The notes beneath the pieces were generated by a model. It was not told where the DNA came from and ran no database searches. It saw only the letters and a program-made list of their open reading frames with translations. This document shows, piece after piece, positions 1-8,765 of a stretch of 15,364 nt of DNA (position 1 is the first letter of the stretch; each line of letters starts with the position of its first letter). The stretch spans positions 1-15,364 of the forward strand of contig CAYGNF010000029.1 of assembly GCA_964351245.1 (NCBI GenBank), given 5' to 3'. Source of the stretch: JANRKH01 sp964351245. Lineage in GTDB: Bacteria; Pseudomonadota; Alphaproteobacteria; Rickettsiales; Rickettsiaceae. Made by a program: the position numbers and the translations under genes.

Positions 1-570
1 CTCCTCGATTGTAACTATCCCAATTTCACAAAATCTCTAGAATATCCAAAAGAATATTATCAGATTAATCCTTCTGATGAAAAAATTAATATACTACTTG
101 CGAAAATTTATGCTTCTAAGCACCAATGGACTGAGGCGCATAATATTATTTCCTCTTTCAGCAATAATTCTTCTTCGGCAGAATCTCATAATATATTTTC
201 TGCAATATATACTGATGCAGCAAAATTTAGTTTGAGCAATCAAATGAATACAGATGCGCAAGAATTTGCAATAAAAGCACTTCAAGAAAATCCTAATAAT
301 TTACTTGCAGCAGAACTTTTTGCAGAGATCTCAACTCTACAAAGAAATTATAAATTATCTACAGAAGTTTTAATCTCGTGCTTTGGTCAAAAGCCAAATT
401 TCGATCTAGTACTTATCATTAGAAAATTTACCAACCTAACAAACTTAGAGTTATATGACGCGCTAATTGAAGTATCGGATCTTAACAGCAATATACCAGT
501 CTTTCTTGCAATTACCTCATACCTCAATTTGTCTGATCAGCAAAAGGAGATACTAGATCTAATACAATGA
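1..570 (+). CDS. TPR-repeat protein, HemY-like, C-terminal part (5' end outside window)
   Basis: The frame is open from base 1 to a TGA at 568-570, giving 189 residues with no start needed inside the window; the TTG/ATG codons near 232 are internal. The sequence is helical with TPR-like spacing. A segment reading KALQENPNNLLAAELFAEI is followed by a second helix pair ending in GQKPNFDLV, which resembles the A-x-P-x-x-x-P-A-x-x-L-x-A and P-H-P-D-L pattern of alphaproteobacterial HemY-type TPR proteins as I remember it. Those are membrane-anchored, periplasm-facing proteins often found beside haem genes, but their exact role is unsettled. The N-terminal membrane part would lie upstream and cannot be checked. 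The stop overlaps the start of the next gene by 4 bases (ATGA), so the two are probably translationally coupled. TPR protein is fairly safe; HemY is inference. Confidence 0.6.
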   Translation, partial: LLDCNYPNFTKSLEYPKEYYQINPSDEKINILLAKIYASKHQWTEAHNIISSFSNNSSSAESHNIFSAIYTDAAKFSLSNQMNTDAQEFAIKALQENPNNLLAAELFAEISTLQRNYKLSTEVLISCFGQKPNFDLVLIIRKFTNLTNLELYDALIEVSDLNSNIPVFLAITSYLNLSDQQKEILDLIQ

Positions 571-1649
571 CGTTGCATAAATCATCCTCTATTCTTACTC
601 ATATTCCTAAGGACGTAACTCTAGACTCGTTTCAACATACACTCATAAAGCTTCTGGATGGTATACGTAGCTCTATATTGACGCCTTACTTAATAAGTTT
701 TTTTTTAAAAAAGCCACAATATAAAGGGATATATGTTTATGGTCCAGTGGGACGAGGGAAGTCCATTATTCTTAGAAGTTTTTACGATTCGATCCAAAAG
801 CCAAAAATATGGTATCACTATCAATCATTTTTACAATTTATTCATCAGGAATCTCATAGAATATTTTTACAAAAAGGCGTAGATGCGGTTGAAACAATAG
901 CAGAGCATATTGCATCACAATATGACTTGATTGTAATAGATGAGCTAGAAATCAGAGATATTGCAGATGCGATGATAATTCAAAGAATCAATAAAATTCT
1001 TTTAGCAAAAGATTGTTTTGTTTGCTTCTCCTCCAATATTAAGCCTTCAGATTTATATCCCAGGGGATTACAAAGAGAATTATTTTTAAAATTTATTGAA
1101 ATAGTAGAGCGAAGTTTTTTGTGTTATAGCCTTGATAACGGAGTTGATTATAGATTTAGCAAGGCATCTTATAACAAGCCAGTGATTATCGAAGGGATCA
1201 GTAATGAGAATAAAGAATCCTTTGATGAGTTAGTAGAAGCTCTAGTACCTAGCCTAGGTTTTTACCCGCGCAAAACCGAGATATTTGGCAGAGAAGTCAC
1301 ATTTGATAAGACTTACAAAGAAATATTATACGTAACTTTAGAAGAAGTGTGCGGTCAATCTTTATCTTATAATGATTTTTTAAATATAGTATCGATTTAT
1401 AATGTAGTTATTCTCGATGGATTAATGACTGACTCGATCAATGAATCCGATAAAATTATTCGATTTATCAATTTTATAGATAGTGTGTACGAGAATAAAT
1501 TACTTATGATAGGAATTTTTTCAAAGAAAGTGAGTGATTTATATATAGGGAAAAAATATACCAAAGAATTCGGTAGAGCTCTTTCGCGTATTGAGGCAAT
1601 GAAAAGCGATCTTTATGTTTCGAGTTCGAAGCATATTGCAAGGATATGA
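567..1649 (+). CDS. zapE: AFG1-like ATPase / cell division protein ZapE
   Basis: A 360-residue P-loop ATPase of the AFG1/ZapE family. Visible in order: Walker A GPVGRGKS (59-66), Walker B LIVIDE (121-126) followed by the family signature IRDIADAMIIQRI, a sensor-like SSN (155-157), GLQRELFLKFI (167-177), LDNGVDYR (189-196), FGRE (240-243), and the C-terminal RALSRIEAMKSDLY (337-350). These match the family along its whole length, and the size is usual for bacterial members. Walker B has IDELEI where most members have FDEF-Q-V, a mild divergence. In E. coli ZapE binds FtsZ and destabilises its polymers late in division; mitochondrial AFG1 takes part in protein quality control. A cytoplasmic or membrane-associated role is therefore expected here. 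ATG start at 567 overlaps the upstream TGA, and the end overlaps tmk in the same way, indicating one operon. Confidence 0.93.
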   Translation: MTLHKSSSILTHIPKDVTLDSFQHTLIKLLDGIRSSILTPYLISFFLKKPQYKGIYVYGPVGRGKSIILRSFYDSIQKPKIWYHYQSFLQFIHQESHRIFLQKGVDAVETIAEHIASQYDLIVIDELEIRDIADAMIIQRINKILLAKDCFVCFSSNIKPSDLYPRGLQRELFLKFIEIVERSFLCYSLDNGVDYRFSKASYNKPVIIEGISNENKESFDELVEALVPSLGFYPRKTEIFGREVTFDKTYKEILYVTLEEVCGQSLSYNDFLNIVSIYNVVILDGLMTDSINESDKIIRFINFIDSVYENKLLMIGIFSKKVSDLYIGKKYTKEFGRALSRIEAMKSDLYVSSSKHIARI

Positions 1650-2278
1650 GTATGGATAATAACATTAATTTTTCTAATTTACCAAAATTCATCAGTTTTG
1701 AGGGGGGGGAGGGATGCGGCAAAACCACTCAAAGTAAAAGGCTTTATCAATATTTATTAAAAAACGAAATAGATACGATATGGACTAGGGAGATAGGAGG
1801 TACAGAAATTGGAGAAGCAATCAGAGATCTTGTAGTACATAGTAAGATGCTACCTACTACGGAGCTATTATTGATTTTAGCTGCTAGAAGCGAGCATATT
1901 AGGAATCTCATCATTCCAAGTCTGAAAGAAGGTAAGATAGTAATTTGCGATAGGTTTATAGATTCAAGCGCGGCATATCAATCAAATTCAGATAGTGATA
2001 TCAATAAGATTTTTGACTTGAACGAAATGTTGTTTGAAGGGTTTTTGCCCGACAAAACTATATTACTGAAAGTAGATTCTGATTTTGCGCTAAAAAGAGC
2101 AAAGGAGAGGGGGTCTATAAACAAATTTGAGATGAAAGAGCCTCAGTTTCATACCCAAGTAGCAAAGAATTATGATCTTATAGCTAAGAAGAATGCATCA
2201 AGAATCATCACAATTGATGCATCTAAAGATAGTGACGAAATTTTTAATGATATACTACGTAAATTAACTAATAAATAA
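1646..2278 (+). CDS. tmk: Thymidylate kinase (dTMP kinase)
   Basis: A 210-residue dTMP kinase, converting dTMP plus ATP to dTDP on the way to dTTP in the cytoplasm. Evidence: P-loop EGGEGCGKTT (19-28), nucleotide-binding TREIGGT (47-53), LLILAARSEH (75-84), DRFIDSSAAYQ (102-112, the DR-F/Y-x-D-S-S motif), and a LID segment ALKRAKERGSINKFE (148-162) rich in Arg as in bacterial enzymes. Length is normal. The usual Pro of TREPGGT is replaced by Ile50, which is odd. The P-loop codons contain a run of eight G (1702-1709), unusual in this AT-rich DNA and a possible slippage site. The ATGA overlap with the ATPase gene supports co-transcription. The family is not in doubt; whether the Ile50 change affects activity is unknown. 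Confidence 0.96.
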   Translation: MSMDNNINFSNLPKFISFEGGEGCGKTTQSKRLYQYLLKNEIDTIWTREIGGTEIGEAIRDLVVHSKMLPTTELLLILAARSEHIRNLIIPSLKEGKIVICDRFIDSSAAYQSNSDSDINKIFDLNEMLFEGFLPDKTILLKVDSDFALKRAKERGSINKFEMKEPQFHTQVAKNYDLIAKKNASRIITIDASKDSDEIFNDILRKLTNK

Positions 2279-2291
2279 TTTACATTTTGCT

Positions 2292-2320
2292 TTGATTTTT
2301 TGCGGCAAATTCTTTACAAT
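2292..2320 (+). promoter_or_regulatory. Predicted sigma70-type promoter for the oligopeptidase gene
   Basis: TTGATT (2292-2297) and TACAAT (2315-2320) are separated by 17 bases: 4 of 6 and 5 of 6 matches to consensus with ideal spacing. It begins 14 bases after the tmk stop, and the predicted transcript start near 2327 leaves about 30 bases before the ATG at 2357. This also argues against the upstream in-frame TTG at 2300 as a start. Read by eye. Confidence 0.55.
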
Positions 2321-2356
2321 TACGTTTCTAGAAAATATACCTCAATAAGGCTGCAG

Positions 2357-4486
2357 ATGCAAAAATCATACCTAATTCTAATGCTTTTATTCTGTCTAAC
2401 TAATTGTAACCAGGAACCATATATGAACACATCAAATCCACCACAAGCAAAACAAATTCCTCATATCATCAAAATCCATGAACAGGAAATTGTAGATCAA
2501 TATGATTGGCTACGAGATAAAGATTGGCCAAATGTACAAAATCAAGAAATTATTAGATATTTAGAGGCAGAAAATCTATATTCATCAAACTTCTTTGATG
2601 CACATAAAGATAAAAAAAATATGTTATTCGAGGAGTTGAAATCAAGGATAAAGCTCGATGATGTATCGGCATACACCAAAAAAGATAACTATTATTACTA
2701 TAGCAAAACCGAGTCTGACAAAGAATATCCTATATTTTGCAGAAAAAAGGATTCTGTCTCAGGGGCAGAAGAAGTAATTTTAGATGTAAATGATCTAGCT
2801 CAAGGAAAAACATTTACAAAAATTTCTGCTCTTGCAGTTTCTCCTTCTCAGAATTTACTAGCATATTCTGTGGATCATGAGGGTAATGAAAAATATACAA
2901 TTTATATCAAGGATCTTCAATCAGGGAATTTACTTGAGGATACTATTGATTCAACAATTGGAGCATTAGTTTGGCATCAAGATGAATCTGGTTTTTTTTA
3001 TACTCCAGTAAACGCACAATGGAGACACGATAAAATCAAATATCATAAAATAGGCGCAAACATATTATCTGATCTACTAATAATGCATGAGAAAGATCCA
3101 GTTAATCAACTTTCTATATATAAATCCTCAAGTAAGGAATATTTTTTTATCACATCAAGTGGACACGATTCATCAGAAATATATTATTTTGGAATGGGTG
3201 ATAAGAGTTTTACCCCCATTAAACTACTCACAAGAAAAGAAAAAATATTTTATACCGTAGACCATAGCGGTCGGTATTTTTATGTACATACAAATGATAA
3301 TGGTCCAAATTTTCGTTTAGCAACTATCTCGATAGATAATATAAAAGAAGATGCAATGGAGGATTTCATACCTCACAATTCTGAGTCTTACATGAGTAGC
3401 TTTAGTGTAACAAAAAATTACATAATTATTAATAGAAAAAATAAAGCCCTACCTGAAATTTCTGTAGTAAAGATAGATGCTTCAGAGACTAAAAACATAT
3501 TATTTCCTGATGCGGCCTTTATGGCATCTGGATATTCTACTAACTTTGAAGATGACGATATTAGAGTAAATTACTCCTCTCTAAAAAGACCTGATATTGT
3601 GTATAATTATCATTACGAGGAAGAGAAATTAAACATATTGAAGAAACAAGAAATACCATCTGGTTTTAACGCAGATGAATATGAAGTACAAAGACTATGG
3701 GCAGATTCCGAAGGAGTAAGGGTACCAATTACAATATTTTACAAAAAAGCTTTATTGAAAAAGGATGGTAGTAACCCTCTATATCTCTATGGTTATGGAT
3801 CTTACGGTATATCCATGCCTGTATCATTCCGCAATGTAGCTGTATCTCTTGCAGACCGAGGGTTTATTTATGCAATTGCTCATATAAGAGGAGGTGATGA
3901 TCTGGGGCACGCATGGTACGAAGATGCCAAATTTCTCAATAAGAAAAATAGCTTCAAGGATTTCCTCTCATCTGCTCATTATCTTATCGATAATAGCTTC
4001 ACATCAAGTGGCAATATTGTCATTGCGGGGGGTAGTGCAGGTGGTATGCTTGTTGGATATGCAGCGAACGAGGCTCCAGAATTATTCCGCGGTATAATTG
4101 CTCATGTACCTTTTGTGGATGTATTAAATACTATGCTAGACGAAACCTTGCCACTAACTCCTGGGGAATTTAAAGAATGGGGTAATCCACAATCCAAGGA
4201 GTATTTTGAATATATAAAATCATATTCTCCATATGATAATGTTGGACATAAGCAATATCCTTCTATGCTTATTACTGCAGGGATTTCAGATCCAAGGGTG
4301 ACTTATTGGGAGGCTGCAAAATGGACGGCAAAACTCAGAGCCCATAATTTAAGCAATAATCCAATTTACTTAAAGGTTAATATGACTGCAGGGCACCAAG
4401 GCGCTTCAGGCAGACTTGATTACCTAAAAGAAGTTGCAGAGGAGATGATATTTATTTTTAGTATCTTTGATATACCTAATGCGTAG
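2357..4486 (+). CDS. ptrB: Oligopeptidase B-type serine peptidase (S9A) with lipoprotein-like signal peptide
   Basis: A 709-residue prolyl-oligopeptidase-family enzyme closest to oligopeptidase B (protease II), which cleaves short peptides after basic residues. An N-terminal segment with YDWLRDKDWPN and YLEAEN leads into a beta-propeller and a C-terminal alpha/beta hydrolase domain. The triad is visible: Ser560 in GGSAGG, Asp645 in GISDPRV, His680 in TAGHQG; the 85 and 35 residue spacings equal those I recall for E. coli OpdB. VPFVDVLNTMLDETLPLTPGEF and YWEAAKW are further signatures. Of the two S1-pocket glutamates, the first is kept (Glu604) but the second position is Lys606. The ATG at 2357 was chosen because AAGG lies 6 bases upstream and the promoter would sit over an earlier TTG start. 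The N-terminus (Lys3, a hydrophobic run YLILMLLFCL, then LTNC) looks like a signal peptide with an imperfect lipobox, unlike the usual cytosolic enzyme, so periplasmic anchoring is possible. Confidence 0.9.
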   Translation: MQKSYLILMLLFCLTNCNQEPYMNTSNPPQAKQIPHIIKIHEQEIVDQYDWLRDKDWPNVQNQEIIRYLEAENLYSSNFFDAHKDKKNMLFEELKSRIKLDDVSAYTKKDNYYYYSKTESDKEYPIFCRKKDSVSGAEEVILDVNDLAQGKTFTKISALAVSPSQNLLAYSVDHEGNEKYTIYIKDLQSGNLLEDTIDSTIGALVWHQDESGFFYTPVNAQWRHDKIKYHKIGANILSDLLIMHEKDPVNQLSIYKSSSKEYFFITSSGHDSSEIYYFGMGDKSFTPIKLLTRKEKIFYTVDHSGRYFYVHTNDNGPNFRLATISIDNIKEDAMEDFIPHNSESYMSSFSVTKNYIIINRKNKALPEISVVKIDASETKNILFPDAAFMASGYSTNFEDDDIRVNYSSLKRPDIVYNYHYEEEKLNILKKQEIPSGFNADEYEVQRLWADSEGVRVPITIFYKKALLKKDGSNPLYLYGYGSYGISMPVSFRNVAVSLADRGFIYAIAHIRGGDDLGHAWYEDAKFLNKKNSFKDFLSSAHYLIDNSFTSSGNIVIAGGSAGGMLVGYAANEAPELFRGIIAHVPFVDVLNTMLDETLPLTPGEFKEWGNPQSKEYFEYIKSYSPYDNVGHKQYPSMLITAGISDPRVTYWEAAKWTAKLRAHNLSNNPIYLKVNMTAGHQGASGRLDYLKEVAEEMIFIFSIFDIPNA

Positions 4487-5762
4487 ATATAGAAGAGGAT
4501 TTATTGATAAACTCAATAGTGATGGATATGGAGTTTGTGTAGATGGGGCGGAGGAATTTGCAGTACCATACACACTCCAAGGCGAAGAGATTGAATTTTT
4601 TACTGACTCTCAAAATCTAAGGCAATCTTCTATTAGGAAATCTTATTTCAAAGGCATTATTACTCCCTCTACCTTAAGGTCACCAAGTTTTTGTGAATAT
4701 TATACGAAATGCGGTGGATGCACTATGCAGCATATGAATAAAGAGATTTATCGTCAGCTGCAGTTACAAGGACTGGCGCAGCTAGAAGATCCAAAAAATA
4801 TAGAATTTATTCAGTTAAGAAATAGCGCAAGAAGAAAAATAAATCTTAGATTTGTGCAAAAAAAAGACAAGTTACTGTTAGGTTTATGCGCTTTGGCAAG
4901 TAACGATATTATTACCATAGAATCATGTCCAGCTTCTGAAGAAAGTATATCAAGAATTATACCGTATGTCTCAAGTTTTCTTCAGCAAAACTTAAACCAA
5001 AAAGACAGAGGAGAGTTATTTATCCTAATGGCTGATAATGGCATTACTCTTCAAATATACATTAATTCAGATCAAGTATTAAATCTCGATATATCTAGAA
5101 AATTTAAGTCTTTGTGTAGTAAGATTGATATAATTAGCGGAAGAATCTATCTCAATCATAACCTAAGAATCTCTCATGATAATCAAGTACCATATATTAC
5201 GTTTGGAGGAAATATACAGGTTCCGGTAACTGCTGATTGTTTTTTGCAGGCTACCAAAGAATCTGATAAGATTATTGCAGATTTTATATTAAATATTCTA
5301 AAGACCGAAGATGGGGCTAGGTCTAATATTAGTATCTTGGATTTATTTTGCGGCAGGGGGACCATATCCATTCCCCTTGCACTATCTGATTATCAAGTAC
5401 ATGCATTCGATTTTGATGAAAGTGCTATCAGTGCGCTTGCAAATTCTACCCAAAATTTGAATATCACAATATACAAAAGAGACCTTATGTATAATCCAAT
5501 AAAAGACATGTTACTTAATGCTGATTGCATAATACTCAATCCTCCAAGGAGAGGGGCGCAGGAGCAAATCAAAGAAATTATTGCATCAAAAGAGCAGGGG
5601 GCGCCATTTACAAGAGTGATATATGTTTCTTGTTCCAAAGAGAGCTTTGTTAAGGATAGCATAAGATTGATGCAATCTGGCTTTACAATAGAAAAAATAG
5701 CTGTTTTAGATCAATTTAAATGGACCCCAAATGTAGAAATTTTATGCTCATTTACTATATAA
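4479..5762 (+). CDS. rlmD: 23S rRNA (uracil-5-)-methyltransferase, RlmD/RumA family
   Basis: A 427-residue SAM-dependent RNA m5U methyltransferase. An N-terminal TRAM-like segment ending in LQGEEIEF is followed by Cys ligands for a 4Fe-4S cluster, C-x5-C-G-G-C (Cys72, 78, 81) plus Cys150 in IESCPAS. The methylase domain has DLFCGRGTI (SAM motif I, 288-296), ILNPPRRG (352-359), catalytic Cys385 in YVSCSKESF, and the general base Glu420 in TPNVEI. The residue before PPR is Asn354 where the family normally has Asp. The most likely target is the U1939-type site of 23S rRNA, but tRNA m5U54 cannot be excluded because a single homologue may differ in target. The ATG at 4479 lies inside the end of the peptidase gene (8-base overlap) and has no clear Shine-Dalgarno; an in-frame TTG at 4467 is the alternative. 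It converges on uvrA. Confidence 0.9.
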   Translation: MRRYRRGFIDKLNSDGYGVCVDGAEEFAVPYTLQGEEIEFFTDSQNLRQSSIRKSYFKGIITPSTLRSPSFCEYYTKCGGCTMQHMNKEIYRQLQLQGLAQLEDPKNIEFIQLRNSARRKINLRFVQKKDKLLLGLCALASNDIITIESCPASEESISRIIPYVSSFLQQNLNQKDRGELFILMADNGITLQIYINSDQVLNLDISRKFKSLCSKIDIISGRIYLNHNLRISHDNQVPYITFGGNIQVPVTADCFLQATKESDKIIADFILNILKTEDGARSNISILDLFCGRGTISIPLALSDYQVHAFDFDESAISALANSTQNLNITIYKRDLMYNPIKDMLLNADCIILNPPRRGAQEQIKEIIASKEQGAPFTRVIYVSCSKESFVKDSIRLMQSGFTIEKIAVLDQFKWTPNVEILCSFTI

Positions 5763-5823
5763 TATTGTTCAAACTGTAATCCAGAAAGAGTCATAGAACA
5801 TTCTCTATTACATATCAGATTTA

Positions 5824-8703
5824 TTAACCACTCTGACATACTCTATTTGGATTGAGGTAGTTTTTTAGATATTGACCAGTATGGCTTTCTGGGCATGTAA
5901 CAATTTCTGCAGGGGTACCACATGCTACAATCCTACCACCCTTATCCCCACCTTCTGGACCTACATCTATGATATAATCAGAGGTTTTGATTACATCCAT
6001 GTTATGCTCGATCACTACAACGCTATTGCCAAGGTCTACTAGCCTGTGCAAGACTCCAAGTAGTTTGGATACATCGTCCATATGAAGTCCAGTAGTAGGT
6101 TCATCAAGAATATAAAGAGTATTACCAGTAGCCTTCCTTGATAATTCTTTTGCGAGCTTAATTCTTTGAGCCTCGCCTCCAGAGAGAGTTGTAGCAGATT
6201 GGCCGATTTTTATATAACCTAGACCCACATCTTTTAGTGACTGCATTTTATCACGAATTGCTGGCATTTTATTAAAAAACTCTAGCGCATCTTCTACCGT
6301 CATACTTAGTACATCAGATATTGATTTTTCCTTATACTTCACTTCCAGAGTCTCTCTATTATATCTTTGGCCATCACATACATCGCAATTAACATATACA
6401 TCTGGTAAGAAATGCATTTCAATTTTTACTAACCCATCCCCCTCGCAAGCTTCGCATCTACCACCTTTGACATTGAAAGAAAATCGTCCTACCTTATATC
6501 CTCGCGCCTTTGATTCAGGAAGATTTGCAAACCAGTCTCTTATAGGAGTGAATGCCCCTGTGTATGTTGCAGAATTTGATCTAGGAGTCCTACCTATTGG
6601 AGATTGATCTATATCAATGATTTTATCAATAAATTCTACTCCAAGTATTTTATCATATTGGCCTGCGCTATCTTTGTATCCTTGTACTAACTTTTTTTGC
6701 GCTGCCTTAAAAAGCGTGTGGTTGATTAGGCTGGATTTACCGCCACCGGAAACACCCGTGACTGAAGTAAAAGTGCCTAGAGGAATTTTAATATCAACAG
6801 ATTTTAGATTATTTGCCCTGGCGCCTATTAACTCTATTACCTTCTTTGGATGACCTGATCTGAGCTTAGAGGGTACTGGTATAAATTTCTTCCCTGAGAG
6901 ATATTGCCCAGTAAGGCTATTAGGGTCTTTCATTATTTGCTCAGGTGTACCCTCTGATACAATATGCCCTCCATGTACACCAGCTCCAGGACCTATATCT
7001 ATAACATAATCTGCCGCAAGGATTGTATCATCATCATGCTCCACTACGATCACTGTATTACCAAGGTTTTTTAAGTTTTTTAGCGTTGTAATTAAGCGAT
7101 CATTATCCCTTTGGTGCAAACCTATAGAAGGTTCATCAAGTACATAAAGCACCCCAGTCAATCCTGATCCTATCTGAGACGCGAGTCTTATTCTTTGGCT
7201 TTCGCCTCCAGAAAGTGAGCCAGAATCTCTGGATAATGTTAGATAGTCTAGACCTACTCCAAGAAGAAAATCTAATCTATCTTTAATTTCTTTAATTACT
7301 CTTTCTCCTATTTTTAATTGTTTAGGCGTAAGTTTATCATCCAATGTGTCGAACCAATGCTTTGCTTCTGCTATCGAAAGATGAGCAATACCCCCTATAT
7401 GCATATCTGCAATTTTGACGCATAAAGATTCAAATTTCAACCTATACCCACTGCAATGAGAGCATTTTCTAGAAGATTTATATTTACCCCATTCTTCGTT
7501 TAGCCACATACCTTCTGCGTTTCTAATTTTTGCTTCCATGCTAGCAATTACACCCGCAAAGGACTGTCTTATGATTTCTTTAGAAGCCCCCTCTCCGAAT
7601 ACGAATTCAATTTCCTCTTCTGTGCCGAATAATATCACATCTTTCACTTTTTCTGGTAGATCTTCAAAAGGGGTAGAGATATTGCATTTGTAATATTTTA
7701 ACACAGATCTGAGTGTTTCTACAAAAACCTTGGAAGATTGCGTTTTCCATGGATCTACTGCCCCATCTTGAATTGAGAGTTTAGGATTATGAATGACGAG
7801 CTCTGGGTCAAAATATGATTCTTTCCCTATACCCTCGCAATGAGTACACGCTCCAAAGGGACTATTAAAAGAAAAAATTCTTGGCTCTATTTCTGCAATT
7901 TGAAACCCTGAAACTGGGCAGGAGTATTTTTGAGAAAATGTTAGCCTATCACCTGGTTTATAATGATGAGAAATATTCGTGCCATTTTCAAATATTTGTA
8001 CATATAATATCTTGTCTCCAAGCTTTAATGCTGTCTCTATACTATCGGCAAGTCTATTCCCGATTTCAGCATTTAATACTATCCTATCGACTAGCACCTC
8101 TATGTTATGTTTTTTGTTTTTATCAAGCTGAGGCATTTCATCAATTTCATACAGCTCGCCTTCTATTAAAATTCTCTCATATCCTTGCTTTTTAAGTTGC
8201 ATGAATTCTTTTTTAAATTCTCCTTTAGCCCCCCTTGCTATTGGAGCCAATATATACACTTTAGTATCTGTACCCAGAAGATTCACTGTATCTACTATCT
8301 CACTCACCATTTGGCTTATTATTGGTAAGTTAGTAGCTGGAGAGTATGGTATACCAGCCCGGGCAAAGAGCAATCTTAAGTAATCATATATTTCTGTGAT
8401 GGTACCAACTGTAGATCTGGGATTTTTTGAGGTAGTTTTTTGATCTATAGCGATCGCAGGAGAGAGTCCAGTGATGTAATCAACATCTGGCTTATCATTG
8501 AGTTGTAAGAATTGACGAGCATAAGAAGATAAACTCTCCACATACCTTCTCTGCCCTTCTGCATAGATTGTATCAAAAGCAAGAGAGGATTTACCAGAGC
8601 CACTTGGCCCCGTCATCACAACCAGTTGATCCCTTGGTATATCGATATTTATATTTTTGAGATTATGTTCTCTTGCGCCTACTACACGAATATATTCTTG
8701 CAT
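5824..8703 (-). CDS. uvrA: UvrABC excinuclease subunit A
   Basis: A 959-residue UvrA, the damage-recognition ATPase of nucleotide excision repair, which acts as a dimer and loads UvrB. Two ABC modules are complete: Walker A GPSGSGKSS (32-40) with signature GSLSGGESQRIRLA and Walker B VLYVLDEPSIGLH, then GVSGGGKSSL with TLSGGEAQRIKLA and LYILDEPTTGLH. The zinc module GGRCEACEGDG...VNCDVCDGQRYN is intact. The first zinc half reads CPVSGF, with Ser for the second Cys, followed by GACTHCEG; I recall this as normal in alphaproteobacteria. Length is usual for the family. The start is supported by AAGGA 8 bases before the ATG, on the minus strand. It diverges from ssb across a 113-base gap with its own predicted promoter. 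Confidence 0.98.
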   Translation of the reverse strand: MQEYIRVVGAREHNLKNINIDIPRDQLVVMTGPSGSGKSSLAFDTIYAEGQRRYVESLSSYARQFLQLNDKPDVDYITGLSPAIAIDQKTTSKNPRSTVGTITEIYDYLRLLFARAGIPYSPATNLPIISQMVSEIVDTVNLLGTDTKVYILAPIARGAKGEFKKEFMQLKKQGYERILIEGELYEIDEMPQLDKNKKHNIEVLVDRIVLNAEIGNRLADSIETALKLGDKILYVQIFENGTNISHHYKPGDRLTFSQKYSCPVSGFQIAEIEPRIFSFNSPFGACTHCEGIGKESYFDPELVIHNPKLSIQDGAVDPWKTQSSKVFVETLRSVLKYYKCNISTPFEDLPEKVKDVILFGTEEEIEFVFGEGASKEIIRQSFAGVIASMEAKIRNAEGMWLNEEWGKYKSSRKCSHCSGYRLKFESLCVKIADMHIGGIAHLSIAEAKHWFDTLDDKLTPKQLKIGERVIKEIKDRLDFLLGVGLDYLTLSRDSGSLSGGESQRIRLASQIGSGLTGVLYVLDEPSIGLHQRDNDRLITTLKNLKNLGNTVIVVEHDDDTILAADYVIDIGPGAGVHGGHIVSEGTPEQIMKDPNSLTGQYLSGKKFIPVPSKLRSGHPKKVIELIGARANNLKSVDIKIPLGTFTSVTGVSGGGKSSLINHTLFKAAQKKLVQGYKDSAGQYDKILGVEFIDKIIDIDQSPIGRTPRSNSATYTGAFTPIRDWFANLPESKARGYKVGRFSFNVKGGRCEACEGDGLVKIEMHFLPDVYVNCDVCDGQRYNRETLEVKYKEKSISDVLSMTVEDALEFFNKMPAIRDKMQSLKDVGLGYIKIGQSATTLSGGEAQRIKLAKELSRKATGNTLYILDEPTTGLHMDDVSKLLGVLHRLVDLGNSVVVIEHNMDVIKTSDYIIDVGPEGGDKGGRIVACGTPAEIVTCPESHTGQYLKNYLNPNRVCQSG

Positions 8704-8735
8704 TATTCCTTTCCTTAGTTATTGAGTATTTTGAC

Positions 8736-8765
8736 TTGACTAATATTTCCATTAGGCTGTATTAT
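8736..8765 (+). promoter_or_regulatory. Predicted ssb promoter
   Basis: TTGACT (8736-8741, with an overlapping second copy at 8731-8736) and TATTAT (8760-8765) are 18 bases apart. The predicted start near 8772 gives a leader of about 45 bases to the ATG at 8817 and excludes the in-frame ATG at 8781 as the main start. The site overlaps the uvrA promoter almost base for base at the -10. Confidence 0.55.

Noticed and set aside
2300..2356. TTG start adding 19 residues to the oligopeptidase.
   Set aside because: It falls inside the predicted promoter and would bury the signal peptide; the ATG at 2357 has an AAGG at good spacing.
5763..5823. Possible bulged hairpin (GTAAT/ATTAC with AGAG/CTCT) between the methyltransferase gene and uvrA as a terminator.
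   Set aside because: Only nine mostly weak base pairs with a six-base bulge and a twelve-base loop, and no T-run follows.
6617..6853. Open frames on the plus strand inside uvrA (also 7881-8195, 8201-8383).
   Set aside because: They are opposite-strand readings of a long, fully conserved gene and show no protein features of their own.
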